A DNA stretch of 6,202 nucleotides from JAMCUI01 sp964520615 (GCA_964520615.1 CAZFNL010000056.1:1-6202); one strand, 5' to 3'. Positions 1 through 5,581 are shown, counted from the stretch's first letter. Translations and numbers: made by a program. The notes: generated by a model not told the origin, from the sequence alone.

Positions 1-428
1 CTGGTACAGAGGATTAGTAGTGGATTTAGGAATGTGGATGTGTATATCAGGAAGGCAATGCTGGTTTTATTACCACTATCGGTTGCGGTTACCGGCACCG
101 TATTTATTAACAAATACCCACTGCCGTTATCATAGACCCGTATGCATCTTGACAACAGTTTTTTAATTTGCCATACTATGTATGCCCTTCGGATAAGGAA
201 ATAATTTTGAGATGTTTTTCCACAACAACCTCCGAAGCGGGTATCTTGACAGATTTGTCAGGAGATGGGGTTTAAAGTGTCAGTAATCTGTGGATTATTG
301 ACCTACCCTCCCTTTTACGTTTCGGGGAAAAATCTCAAAATAGAGCCTATCTCGAAGGGTAGCTATTTCTTCATTTAGGAATTTTTCATTTTATATAAAG
401 CAAAAGAATCAATAGATTCATCAGCAAG

Positions 429-457
429 TTGACAAAAAGTCAAAGATTTGATTAAAT
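429..457 (+). promoter_or_regulatory. Candidate rho promoter P1
   Basis: A perfect TTGACA (429-434) is followed, after a 17-nt spacer, by TTAAAT (452-457), which matches 4 of 6 bases of the -10 consensus. This would start a transcript near 464, leaving about 59 nt of U-rich leader before the rho ATG. The -35 box sits inside the dyad TTGAC-N5-GTCAA (429-443), a plausible operator arrangement. Sequence match only. Confidence 0.4.
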
Positions 458-475
458 AATAGAGGCGTTTATAAA
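448..475 (+). promoter_or_regulatory. Candidate rho promoter P2
   Basis: TTGATT (448-453) and TATAAA (470-475) are separated by 16 nt and match 4/6 and 5/6 of the -35 and -10 consensus. The predicted start is near 482, giving a leader of about 41 nt. It overlaps P1, so the two are alternatives or tandem starts. Confidence 0.35.
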
Positions 476-522
476 ATTCCTCAGGAAGTTTTTCAAGTTT
501 TTATTTTCCCTTTTAGAATTTC

Positions 523-2040
523 ATGCCAGTAAAGCCCAAAATTATAAAAGATAAAACTATAACCGTAGAGGATGTAATTGGAATCCCTAAAAAAATAGAA
601 ACGGCGGTAAATAGCGGTAAGAATCCCAAAATATCAACTGGGGCAGACAATGGAAAAGTTTCAGTTACAAGTCAGGCTAATGATTTGTTGCAGCCTGAAT
701 CAGCTAGTGTGGTACAGCCGGTAACAACTGGCGTAGTCAAAACAATGAGCTCAGTTCCGGAGCAACCAGCTTTTTCACCCGCACCTTTATCAACCACAGT
801 GGGAGTGGGGAGCGCTCCACAAAATAATCCTTTGCCAGCTTCTCAGGTAAGGAATTTTGTACCTTCCATAATCTCTTCCGCTGCTACCAATCAAAATGGT
901 TATGTAAATAATTATGATAGGATGGTGAATACGCCAACAAAATCAGTTACAGGATTTTTAGATGTCATGTCTGAAGGGCACGGATTTTTACGTCCGAAAT
1001 TTGTTCCCGGGGAAGGGGATATATATATTTCACAATCACAGATACGTAAATTCCAGCTTAGAGAGGGAGATGAAGTATCCGGTCAGGCTAGGTTGCCGAA
1101 GGAAAATGAGCGCTACCTGGGACTTTTGAAAGTAGAAAAGGTAAACGGAAAAGTTGCTGAAGATTCTCTGAAAAGACCGCATTTTGATAATCTGACGCCA
1201 ATTTATCCCAATAAGCAAGTAATGCTTGAAACGGGTAAAACTCCACTTTCAGCAAGAATGATCGATTTATTGTCTCCGATAGGTTTTGGTCAAAGAGGTC
1301 TGATTGTTTCTCCGCCCAAAGCCGGTAAGACTACTATATTGAAGGATTTAGCTCATGGCATAGCGGAGAATTATCCAAAAGTTCATCTTATGGCGGTACT
1401 TATTGGAGAAAGGCCTGAAGAGGTAACAGATTTGAGCCGGGGGGTAAAAGGTGAGGTAATAGCCAGTAATTTTGATGAGGCTCCTGAGGCTCAAACTAAG
1501 GCGGCTGAGGTGGCTCTGGCCCGGGCAAAGAGATTGGTAGAAATGGGAGTAGATGTCATAATTCTCCTTGATTCCATCACTCGCCTGGCAAGAGCGTATA
1601 ATCTTTGTGTCAACCCTTCGGGGAGAACCCTCTCAGGGGGATTTGATCCTGCAGCTCTTTATCCGGCGAAAAGATTTTTAGGTGCTGCAAGAAGTTGTGA
1701 GGAAGGTGGAAGTTTGACTATACTGGGTACGGCTCTTATTGAGACTGGAAGTCGCATGGATGACCTAATTTATGAAGAATTCAAAGGTACTGGTAATATG
1801 GAGCTTCATCTCTCAAGATACCTTCAGGAACAAAGGGTATTTCCAGCAATTGATGTTGACAAGTCCGGAACCAGGCATGAAGAGCTTTTACTATCAGCAG
1901 ATATCTTGAAGAAAGTTGTCACTTTGCGTCATATGTTTTCACTTCTGGGTGATGGTCAGGAGCGTACTCTTACTCTAATTGAACGGCTTCTCAAAACCAA
2001 ATCAAATAAGGAATTTTTAGAAGGACTTAACAAGGGATAA
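523..2040 (+). CDS. rho: Transcription termination factor Rho
   Basis: Hexameric RNA-dependent ATPase that loads on nascent RNA and ends transcription. At 505 aa it is longer than the roughly 420-aa E. coli protein. Residues 1-140 are low-complexity, rich in Pro, Val, Ser and Thr, and I do not see the usual Rho N-terminal helical bundle. The cold-shock RNA-binding domain spans about 142-210, with RNP-like GHGFLR (152-157) and DIYIS (166-170). The ATPase core carries Walker A SPPKAGKTT (263-271), GERPEEVTD (296-304, including the catalytic Glu297), Walker B VDVIILLDS (343-351), the Q-loop around 366-376, the R-loop KGTGN (421-425) and the arginine finger in SGTR (448-451). All key residues are present, so it should be active. 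The ATG is the only sensible start; AGGAAG at 483-488 is too far upstream to act as its SD. A short hairpin overlaps the stop codon. The identification is secure; the role of the N-terminal tail is unknown. Confidence 0.97.
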   Translation: MPVKPKIIKDKTITVEDVIGIPKKIETAVNSGKNPKISTGADNGKVSVTSQANDLLQPESASVVQPVTTGVVKTMSSVPEQPAFSPAPLSTTVGVGSAPQNNPLPASQVRNFVPSIISSAATNQNGYVNNYDRMVNTPTKSVTGFLDVMSEGHGFLRPKFVPGEGDIYISQSQIRKFQLREGDEVSGQARLPKENERYLGLLKVEKVNGKVAEDSLKRPHFDNLTPIYPNKQVMLETGKTPLSARMIDLLSPIGFGQRGLIVSPPKAGKTTILKDLAHGIAENYPKVHLMAVLIGERPEEVTDLSRGVKGEVIASNFDEAPEAQTKAAEVALARAKRLVEMGVDVIILLDSITRLARAYNLCVNPSGRTLSGGFDPAALYPAKRFLGAARSCEEGGSLTILGTALIETGSRMDDLIYEEFKGTGNMELHLSRYLQEQRVFPAIDVDKSGTRHEELLLSADILKKVVTLRHMFSLLGDGQERTLTLIERLLKTKSNKEFLEGLNKG

Positions 2041-2052
2041 ATTATCCTTTTT
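2032..2052 (+). terminator. Weak intrinsic terminator candidate after rho
   Basis: A 7-bp stem (2032-2038 with 2044-2050, one G-T wobble) with a 5-nt loop overlaps the rho stop codon and runs into a T-rich stretch ending at 2052. The stem is AT-rich and its 3' arm uses part of the T run, so its efficiency is doubtful. Confidence 0.3.
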
Positions 2053-2139
2053 CCAGCAGCTTTTGCGGTAGTTTTGACTTCTAAAGCTCTATTTCCTGTT
2101 TCAAAAAAAGCAAGACCGTGCTGGTAGTTCTTTTTATAA

Positions 2140-2191
2140 ACTTTGATATCCTGTTCTTATTTGAAAAACGGTAGAAAAAAAGTATCAAAGT
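2140..2191 (+). repeat. 9-bp inverted repeat upstream of the M23 gene
   Basis: ACTTTGATA (2140-2148) and TATCAAAGT (2183-2191) are perfect reverse complements separated by 34 nt. The right arm overlaps the candidate -10 box of the downstream gene. It could be a pair of operator half-sites or the base of an RNA stem; it could also be chance in AT-rich DNA. Confidence 0.4.
2161..2188 (+). promoter_or_regulatory. Candidate promoter of the LysM/M23 gene
   Basis: TTGAAA (2161-2166, 5/6) and TATCAA (2183-2188, 4/6) lie 16 nt apart. The predicted start near 2195 leaves a leader of about 16 nt with no SD. The match is moderate. Confidence 0.3.
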
Positions 2192-2210
2192 AATAGTATT
2201 CAAAAACATA

Positions 2211-3347
2211 ATGAAAATACCGGCAATAACTTTTTTCAGAAGCTATCGTCTGCGGACAAAATCTCTTCAGATAAAATTTGGCGGATTTTTCCAGGAAGTA
2301 CAAGATTGGTTACGTTTTCTTTACTATTTTTTCCAAAAAAGAATTGTAAAAGGAGCAGTACATTTTGAGGATATCAAGGATGTTTTAGTTGATCTTCTTT
2401 TAGTAAAGCGCGGTCGTTATAGCAAGCATTTTCTTAATATATCTTTTTTGTTTTTGGTTGCAGGTACAATAGTTGGAGGTCCGGTCATTGCTGATTATTA
2501 CCCTACAGTCCATCCTAATACTTTTGCAGCTGAAGATTATGCAGCAAGCACGTCATCATCACTCTCACAGCAAGATTTAACGACAACAACAGTAGTATCT
2601 GATAAACCGAGGTTTGACATTATTGACTATGAGGTAGTAAAAGGTGATACTTTAGCATCCATTGCTGATAAATTTGGTATATCTGTCGATACCATAAAAT
2701 GGGCCAATAGTCTCAAAACAGAAATGCTTATTCCAGGTCAGTCGCTGAGAATTCCACCTGTGACTGGAATTGTTGCTAAAGTTGCTCCGGGAGACACTAT
2801 CTATTCTTTAGCTAAAAAATACAAATCCGATGCCCAAAAAATAGTTAACTTTCCGGCAAACGATTTTGCAGATTTGGATACGTTTGCACTCTCAGTCGGT
2901 CAGACTCTTTTTATTCCAGATGGTGTAATGCCGGATGCGGCAGCAATTTACCAGCCGGCCCCTGTGCCTCAGTTTATAGCCGGAGGCGGAGGCAAATTTA
3001 TGTGGCCGACACAAGGAGTTATCACCCAATACCCGGTTTCTTATCACATGGCTGTTGACATAGCAAATCCCAGTGCGCCTCCAGTGGCAGCGGCTGGGGA
3101 TGGCGTCATTTCTTATGCAGGGTGTATAACAACAGGCTATGGTTGTCATATAATCATAAATCACGATGGAGGCTACCAGACTCTTTACGCGCATCTGCAG
3201 GCGATATATGTGAAAGTAGGACAAAGCGTCAGTAGAGGCCAGGTGATTGGTAAAATGGGCTCGACAGGCAGATCAACCGGGACTCATACCCACTTTGAGG
3301 TCAGACTAAACGGAGTGCTCCTCAATCCTTTGAATTTCCTGAAGTGA
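2211..3347 (+). CDS. Membrane-anchored LysM / M23 peptidoglycan endopeptidase
   Basis: Predicted zinc metallopeptidase that cuts peptide cross-links of the cell wall, probably in envelope remodelling or division. Order in the 378 residues: a basic, aromatic-rich N-terminal part (1-72) expected in the cytoplasm; one hydrophobic segment (about 74-95); a Ser/Thr-rich linker (about 110-130); LysM 1 (about 139-183, with VKGDTLASIADKFG); LysM 2 (about 187-236, with APGDTIYSLAKKY); a short Pro/Gly linker; and the M23 domain (about 263-378). All M23 catalytic elements are visible: H279xxxD283, H328 in YAHL, and H359xH361 in THTHFEV. Cys305 and Cys312 lie in a loop and could form a disulfide. There is no cleavable signal peptide; the 70-residue cytoplasmic segment is unusually long and might bind a cytosolic partner. 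No SD precedes the ATG. The family call is secure; an EnvC/NlpD-like activator role is unlikely because the zinc site is intact. Confidence 0.93.
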   Translation: MKIPAITFFRSYRLRTKSLQIKFGGFFQEVQDWLRFLYYFFQKRIVKGAVHFEDIKDVLVDLLLVKRGRYSKHFLNISFLFLVAGTIVGGPVIADYYPTVHPNTFAAEDYAASTSSSLSQQDLTTTTVVSDKPRFDIIDYEVVKGDTLASIADKFGISVDTIKWANSLKTEMLIPGQSLRIPPVTGIVAKVAPGDTIYSLAKKYKSDAQKIVNFPANDFADLDTFALSVGQTLFIPDGVMPDAAAIYQPAPVPQFIAGGGGKFMWPTQGVITQYPVSYHMAVDIANPSAPPVAAAGDGVISYAGCITTGYGCHIIINHDGGYQTLYAHLQAIYVKVGQSVSRGQVIGKMGSTGRSTGTHTHFEVRLNGVLLNPLNFLK

Positions 3348-3403
3348 CTGTATTTGTGATAAAATTCCGATAGTCAAATATTTTTATTTGTTGAGTAAAT
3401 TCC

Positions 3404-3476
3404 GGGCCGTTAGCACAGCTGGTAATGCGCCGCATTCGCATTGCGGAGATCGCCGGTTCGAATCCGGCACGGTCCA
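3404..3476 (+). tRNA. tRNA-Ala (anticodon CGC)
   Basis: The 73-nt cloverleaf decodes the alanine codon GCG. The acceptor stem 3404-3410/3469-3475 carries G3406-T3473, the G3:U70 pair that marks alanine tRNAs. The anticodon stem is 3430-3434/3442-3446, with anticodon CGC at 3437-3439. The variable loop has 5 nt. The T-arm GCCGG/CCGGC (3452-3468) is perfect with a TTCGAAT loop. The D-stem has three pairs plus a C3416/A3425 mismatch. The discriminator is A3476 and CCA is not encoded, so it must be added enzymatically. A weak promoter may lie just upstream (TTGTGA 3354-3359, AATATT 3377-3382). Confidence 0.95.
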
Positions 3477-3521
3477 CTAAGTATGGCGGGCAGGTTGTAG
3501 AGATCAGAGTTCGATTGCTAC

Positions 3522-3566
3522 TAAAACCTTTCTTTTGAAATTGCCGATAAACTTGGTTTTATTTTT
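3522..3566 (+). terminator. Candidate terminator after tRNA-Ala
   Basis: TAAAACC (3522-3528) and GGTTTTA (3555-3561) can pair in a 7-bp stem with a 26-nt loop, followed directly by five T (3562-3566). It sits between the tRNA and the convergent asparaginase-like gene, whose stop codon lies in the right arm. The long loop and AT-rich stem make it weak. Confidence 0.3.
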
Positions 3567-4083
3567 CCCCATTTCCGTAAAGCTGGTAGAGTTTTCCCGC
3601 TTCTACAAATTTATCAAATTCACTGATAGTAAAGGATTTTCCTTTGATAACAATATAAATATCGGCAGCTAAATCCTGTACTTTGGCCAAAGCAAACCCC
3701 AGGTTGAATGGTGCATCTGACATACTCATGCCCAAAAGAGGAACTGAGGCACTGGTTATCACAATGGTTTGGTCGCGTCTATTCAGTCTCTTTTTAAGAT
3801 AGCGCGCTGTATCAGCTGCAGTCCAGGCACCGTGAGTGATGAGTATCTTTTGAGACTTACTTCTTTCAATAATATGCCTGATTTTTTCCCTATCCTCATC
3901 AGTCAACTGGCGTGAATCTTTTAGGCCTACTTCAGTAAATTTTATCTCATCCAAAATATTGAATTTTTGAAAATAGAGAGGTACATCAGATTTCTCATTC
4001 ATGACCATAATATCCTGCTGATTATCCCAATGAAAATCAAGCGTGCCGCCGGTTGTGATGAAATGGATTAGATTATTTTTCAT
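3559..4083 (-). CDS. Asparaginase N-domain-like protein
   Basis: The 174 residues resemble only the N-terminal Rossmann-like domain of L-asparaginases (whole enzymes are about 330 aa); the C-terminal domain is missing. Visible matches are TTGGT (10-14, the site of the nucleophilic Thr), DSRQLT (56-61), a histidine-glycine turn at 84-85, and SMSDAPFNL (120-128), which aligns with the SMSADGPFNL segment of the E. coli enzyme. The second catalytic motif, HGTDT in true asparaginases, reads HGAWT here, so the Thr-Asp pair is replaced by Ala-Trp; the catalytic Lys region is also not evident. Amidohydrolysis is therefore doubtful; a changed substrate, a binding role or another partner subunit are alternatives. 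The ATG overlaps the end of the upstream ACT gene by 11 nt and has no SD, suggesting translational coupling. Similar short proteins are, as far as I recall, common in Patescibacteria. Confidence 0.75.
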   Translation of the reverse strand: MKNNLIHFITTGGTLDFHWDNQQDIMVMNEKSDVPLYFQKFNILDEIKFTEVGLKDSRQLTDEDREKIRHIIERSKSQKILITHGAWTAADTARYLKKRLNRRDQTIVITSASVPLLGMSMSDAPFNLGFALAKVQDLAADIYIVIKGKSFTISEFDKFVEAGKLYQLYGNGEK

Positions 4084-4738
4084 GATTGTTGTTTTTATTC
4101 ACGAATGATGCATTTAACGTATCTAAAACCTTAGGCATATCTTCCCCTTTTACGATAAAGGTGATTTCCGAATACGTTGAGACTATCTCAATGAGATTGA
4201 TGTGCTTGGAAGCTATCTTGCTGAAAATCCCATAAAGAAAATTTGGGACCTCTGCGTTTATTTCAGCATATTGAGCAGTAATTGCTACTACATCAGTATA
4301 TTCCTTTTTGGGCTTATCACTAAAATGCTTTCTTATCAGATCCCTGGATTTTTTGGCAAAAATTACGGTGATTTCTGAGGGCCCTTCCGTTATGGACAGC
4401 ATGTCGTTTACTGGCAAAAGATAGGGGTGGAGCATGGCAATTTTGCGTTGGATATCAAGAGTTTTTTCATAAGAATAGGCACAAAGCGAAGATTTGACGC
4501 TTAAATTATTTATTTCAATATTTGGAATGAGGGGAGGTAATTTGATCAGATCTTTTTTAATTCTAGAGAGCGCCACGACAATTGTACCTTTTTTTACCTT
4601 CTTATGGGTAAGCTCCTCGATCTCGTTATGAATCTTATCGGCATAGGCGCTAAGGTTGAGTAGTCCCTGCCTTAAGGCATCCATAGCCACATCGTCCTGC
4701 TTTATCAATTCCGATACTTTCAGGCTGACATTTATCAT
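4073..4738 (-). CDS. ACT-domain protein, putative amino-acid sensor
   Basis: At 221 aa, with a probable ACT domain at about 149-211 (VVAITAQYAEI, then a helix from PNFLYGIFSKIASK, a strand NLIEIVSTYSE and a strand ITFIVKGED). Residues about 76-140 look like a second, diverged ACT unit (SITEGPSEITVIF followed by a helix), which would give a tandem arrangement like the regulatory end of aspartate kinases. Residues 1-60 are mostly helical and may form a winged-helix-like or dimerisation domain; no kinase domain is present. ACT domains usually bind small ligands, often amino acids. The gene is first in an operon with the asparaginase-like gene, with an 11-nt overlap, so a link to Asp/Asn metabolism is a reasonable inference only. 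A strong promoter places the transcript start at the ATG, and no SD is present, so the message is probably leaderless. Confidence 0.75.
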   Translation of the reverse strand: MINVSLKVSELIKQDDVAMDALRQGLLNLSAYADKIHNEIEELTHKKVKKGTIVVALSRIKKDLIKLPPLIPNIEINNLSVKSSLCAYSYEKTLDIQRKIAMLHPYLLPVNDMLSITEGPSEITVIFAKKSRDLIRKHFSDKPKKEYTDVVAITAQYAEINAEVPNFLYGIFSKIASKHINLIEIVSTYSEITFIVKGEDMPKVLDTLNASFVNKNNNHEK

Positions 4739-4746
4739 ATGTAATA

Positions 4747-4775
4747 TTTATAACACTTTGTTTTATTTTTGTAAA
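4747..4775 (-). promoter_or_regulatory. Strong promoter of the ACT/asparaginase-like operon
   Basis: Read on the minus strand, TTTACA (4775-4770) and TATAAA (4752-4747) each match 5 of 6 consensus bases and are separated by exactly 17 nt. The predicted +1 is at about 4740, 2 nt from the ATG at 4738, implying a leaderless transcript. Confidence 0.65.
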
Positions 4776-4980
4776 ATTTCCGAAAATATTTTACTTAAGT
4801 CAAAACCCAACATATACTATGGGTCTTATAGTGGGATAGAAATAAATATCCGGCTATAATGTTCTTTAAAAATTTCGGGGCATGAGAAGACCAGAGAGAA
4901 CATACATTCCTTATGCGGAGTGACATGTCATCTCTGAATGAATATTGATATTATAGGATATATATTCAACTGTCTTTTCA
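4776..4980 (+). other. Intergenic stretch with a TATAAT box and dyads
   Basis: No gene is recognised here. It holds a consensus TATAAT at 4855-4860, the perfect 10-bp palindrome TGACATGTCA (4921-4930), TGAATAT/ATATTCA (4939-4945 with 4962-4968), and TGAATGAA/TTCATTCA (4935-4942 with 4977-4984). An ATG at 4938 opens the frame that continues into the 80-aa gene, but it has neither an SD nor a well-placed promoter. Confidence 0.4.
4855..4860 (+). promoter_or_regulatory. Candidate -10 box for the accessory leader transcript
   Basis: A perfect TATAAT, but no recognisable -35 box at 16-18 nt upstream and no TG extension. If used, transcription would start near 4867 and give the 80-aa gene a leader of about 300 nt. 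Confidence 0.25.
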
Positions 4981-5093
4981 TTCATCTCCTTTTTCCTGTA
5001 TTCGTTTCAGTTGAATTCCATTCTCAAGGGAACTTGGGTTGGATAGAGGTTGAGATAGAGCAGGTCCATCTCGATCGCCACGTAGGCGAGCGA

Positions 5094-5148
5094 ATGAAGA
5101 TCGCACTAAAAAGACAAAATAAAGTTATCTTTTTAGTGCGGTCTTCAT
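5094..5148. repeat. 21-bp near-perfect hairpin
   Basis: Arms 5094-5114 and 5128-5148 pair over 21 bp with a single T-G wobble (5101/5141) and a 13-nt loop. The A and T tracts lie next to the loop rather than after the stem, so it is not an ordinary intrinsic terminator. It ends 12 nt before AGGAGG. It may be a leader element, an RNase III-type site or the remnant of a small mobile element. Confidence 0.85.
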
Positions 5149-5160
5149 CTTGTTACCGAA

Positions 5161-5170
5161 AGGAGGTGAG
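5161..5170 (+). promoter_or_regulatory. Perfect Shine-Dalgarno of the 80-aa gene
   Basis: AGGAGGTGAG is a full anti-16S match lying 4 nt before the ATG at 5175 (8 nt from GGAGG). It decides the start at 5175 over the upstream in-frame ATG at 4938. The motif TACCGAAAG just before it recurs at 5311-5319. Confidence 0.8.
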
Positions 5171-5174
5171 AAAA

Positions 5175-5417
5175 ATGAAAGAGTTTAAATCCGTTGAAGA
5201 GCTTATTAAGCTCTGTAAAGACATGAAATTAAGCAACTATCGGTACTTCAAGTTCGTAGGCACCGATTATCCTGATGTAAATGATCTGCAGAGTGCTCTC
5301 AACAAGGAGATACCGAAAGAGGAGGGAGCGTATTTTGAATGCTCGTATCTTAAACCTCCTGAATTGGCAGTCCGAATTACTAGGCATCCGGGCAGCCGAA
5401 TTAGAAGCTTCATCTAG
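5175..5417 (+). CDS. Small SD-led protein of unknown function
   Basis: Encodes 80 aa that I do not recognise. The first half is charged and helical (FKSVEELIKLCKDMK, residues 4-18); the middle is aromatic (NYRYFKFVGTDYPD, 21-34) and followed by another helix (LQSALNKEI, 38-46); the tail is basic (RITRHPGSRIRSF, 67-79). There is no signal peptide or membrane segment. Cys14 and Cys55 do not form a metal motif. The start is set by a perfect SD, unlike rho, the M23 gene, the ACT gene and the DUF5674-like gene, which have none; with the structured leader and nearby repeats this suggests acquired DNA. The frame is open upstream to 4938, but I regard that part as non-coding. An antisense frame with its own SD (5492-5229) and a +1 frame (to 5421) overlap it, so coding is likely but not certain. 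Confidence 0.55.
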   Translation: MKEFKSVEELIKLCKDMKLSNYRYFKFVGTDYPDVNDLQSALNKEIPKEEGAYFECSYLKPPELAVRITRHPGSRIRSFI

Positions 5418-5421
5418 ATAG
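5335..5421 (+). CDS. Possible nested 28-aa ORF in the +1 frame
   Basis: A TTG at 5335 opens 28 codons that end 4 nt beyond the stop of the 80-aa gene. The peptide is amphipathic (LLNWQSELLGIRAAELEAS), and a GGAGG (5321-5325) lies 9 nt upstream. That SD is embedded in TACCGAAAGAGGAGG (5311-5325), a near-copy of TACCGAAAGGAGG (5154-5166) before the host gene. An earlier ATG in this frame at 5281 would give 46 aa. It may be a real coupled small gene, the product of a +1 shift, or a shadow frame. Confidence 0.25.
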   Translation: MNARILNLLNWQSELLGIRAAELEASSR

Positions 5422-5581
5422 TAATCGCCCCGAAAGGGTAAATAATTGCGTTTGCCGCAAATCAAACCGAAGACCGCGGCGGCTTTACGCATTTATTTAC
5501 TCCTTTCCCTTTGACATAAATCCTTGTGTCCGGAGGAAAGGAAAAAAACAGAGTGCTCGTCAAGTGTTTAGCCTCAGGCAC

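Larger units (their letters stand above)
1..522. other. Region upstream of rho with no convincing gene
   Basis: I recognise no gene here. Frame 1 (+) is open from the left edge to a TAG at 133-135 (44 codons) and could be the tail of a gene entering the window. Frame 3 (+) has protein-like stretches around 39-107 and 153-272, broken by stops at 108-110, 150-152 and 273-275. The minus strand is open from 257 to 1 without an ATG at its head. None of these has a domain I know. A decayed gene is possible but unproven. The region also holds the dyads TGACA-N4-TGTCA (247-260) and TTGAC-N5-GTCAA (429-443), a long-range 7-bp pairing CTACCCT/AGGGTAG (303-309 with 356-362), and the rho promoter candidates. 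Confidence 0.4.
4981..5170 (+). promoter_or_regulatory. Candidate structured 5' leader that may hide the SD
   Basis: The segment can fold into a closed multibranch structure. P1: 4981-4993 with 5158-5170, 13 pairs including three G-U, covering the whole SD of the downstream gene. P2: 5023-5028 with 5033-5038, capped by GGAA, a GNRA tetraloop. P3: GAGAT/ATCTC (5052-5056, 5068-5072). P4: TCGCC/GGCGA with loop ACGTA (5075-5089). P5: the 21-bp hairpin 5094-5148. The left strand of P1 overlaps the right arm of another possible stem (4935-4942 with 4977-4984), so two exclusive folds are possible, one with the SD free and one with it buried. Pairings were found by eye; no energy or covariation was computed, and I recognise no Rfam class. 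Confidence 0.4.

Noticed and set aside
149..177. TTGACA with CATACT 17 nt downstream
   Set aside because: The -10 match is poor and no gene or RNA lies directly downstream.
1036..1218. 60-codon minus-strand ORF
   Set aside because: Lies wholly antisense to the conserved RNA-binding part of rho and has no recognisable domain.
2892..3224. 110-codon minus-strand ORF
   Set aside because: Antisense to the LysM/M23 region, whose catalytic motifs are intact; composition is shadow-like (Cys, Arg and Tyr rich).
3481..3530. Possible second tRNA or tmRNA 3' end (GTTCGATT)
   Set aside because: The flanking bases do not form a T-stem, and no acceptor or anticodon arm can be drawn.
4656..4859. 67-codon plus-strand ORF
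   Set aside because: Overlaps the start and promoter of the ACT gene on the opposite strand; no initiation signal.
4938..5174. Upstream extension of the 80-aa gene to ATG 4938
   Set aside because: No SD or well-placed promoter at 4938; the extension runs through the 21-bp hairpin, whereas 5175 has a perfect SD. Antisense frames in the same stretch look equally protein-like, so no coding call was made.
5521..5580. RNase P-like GGAGGAAAGG
   Set aside because: Lacks the conserved GAGGAAAGTCC and the other RNase P core elements.
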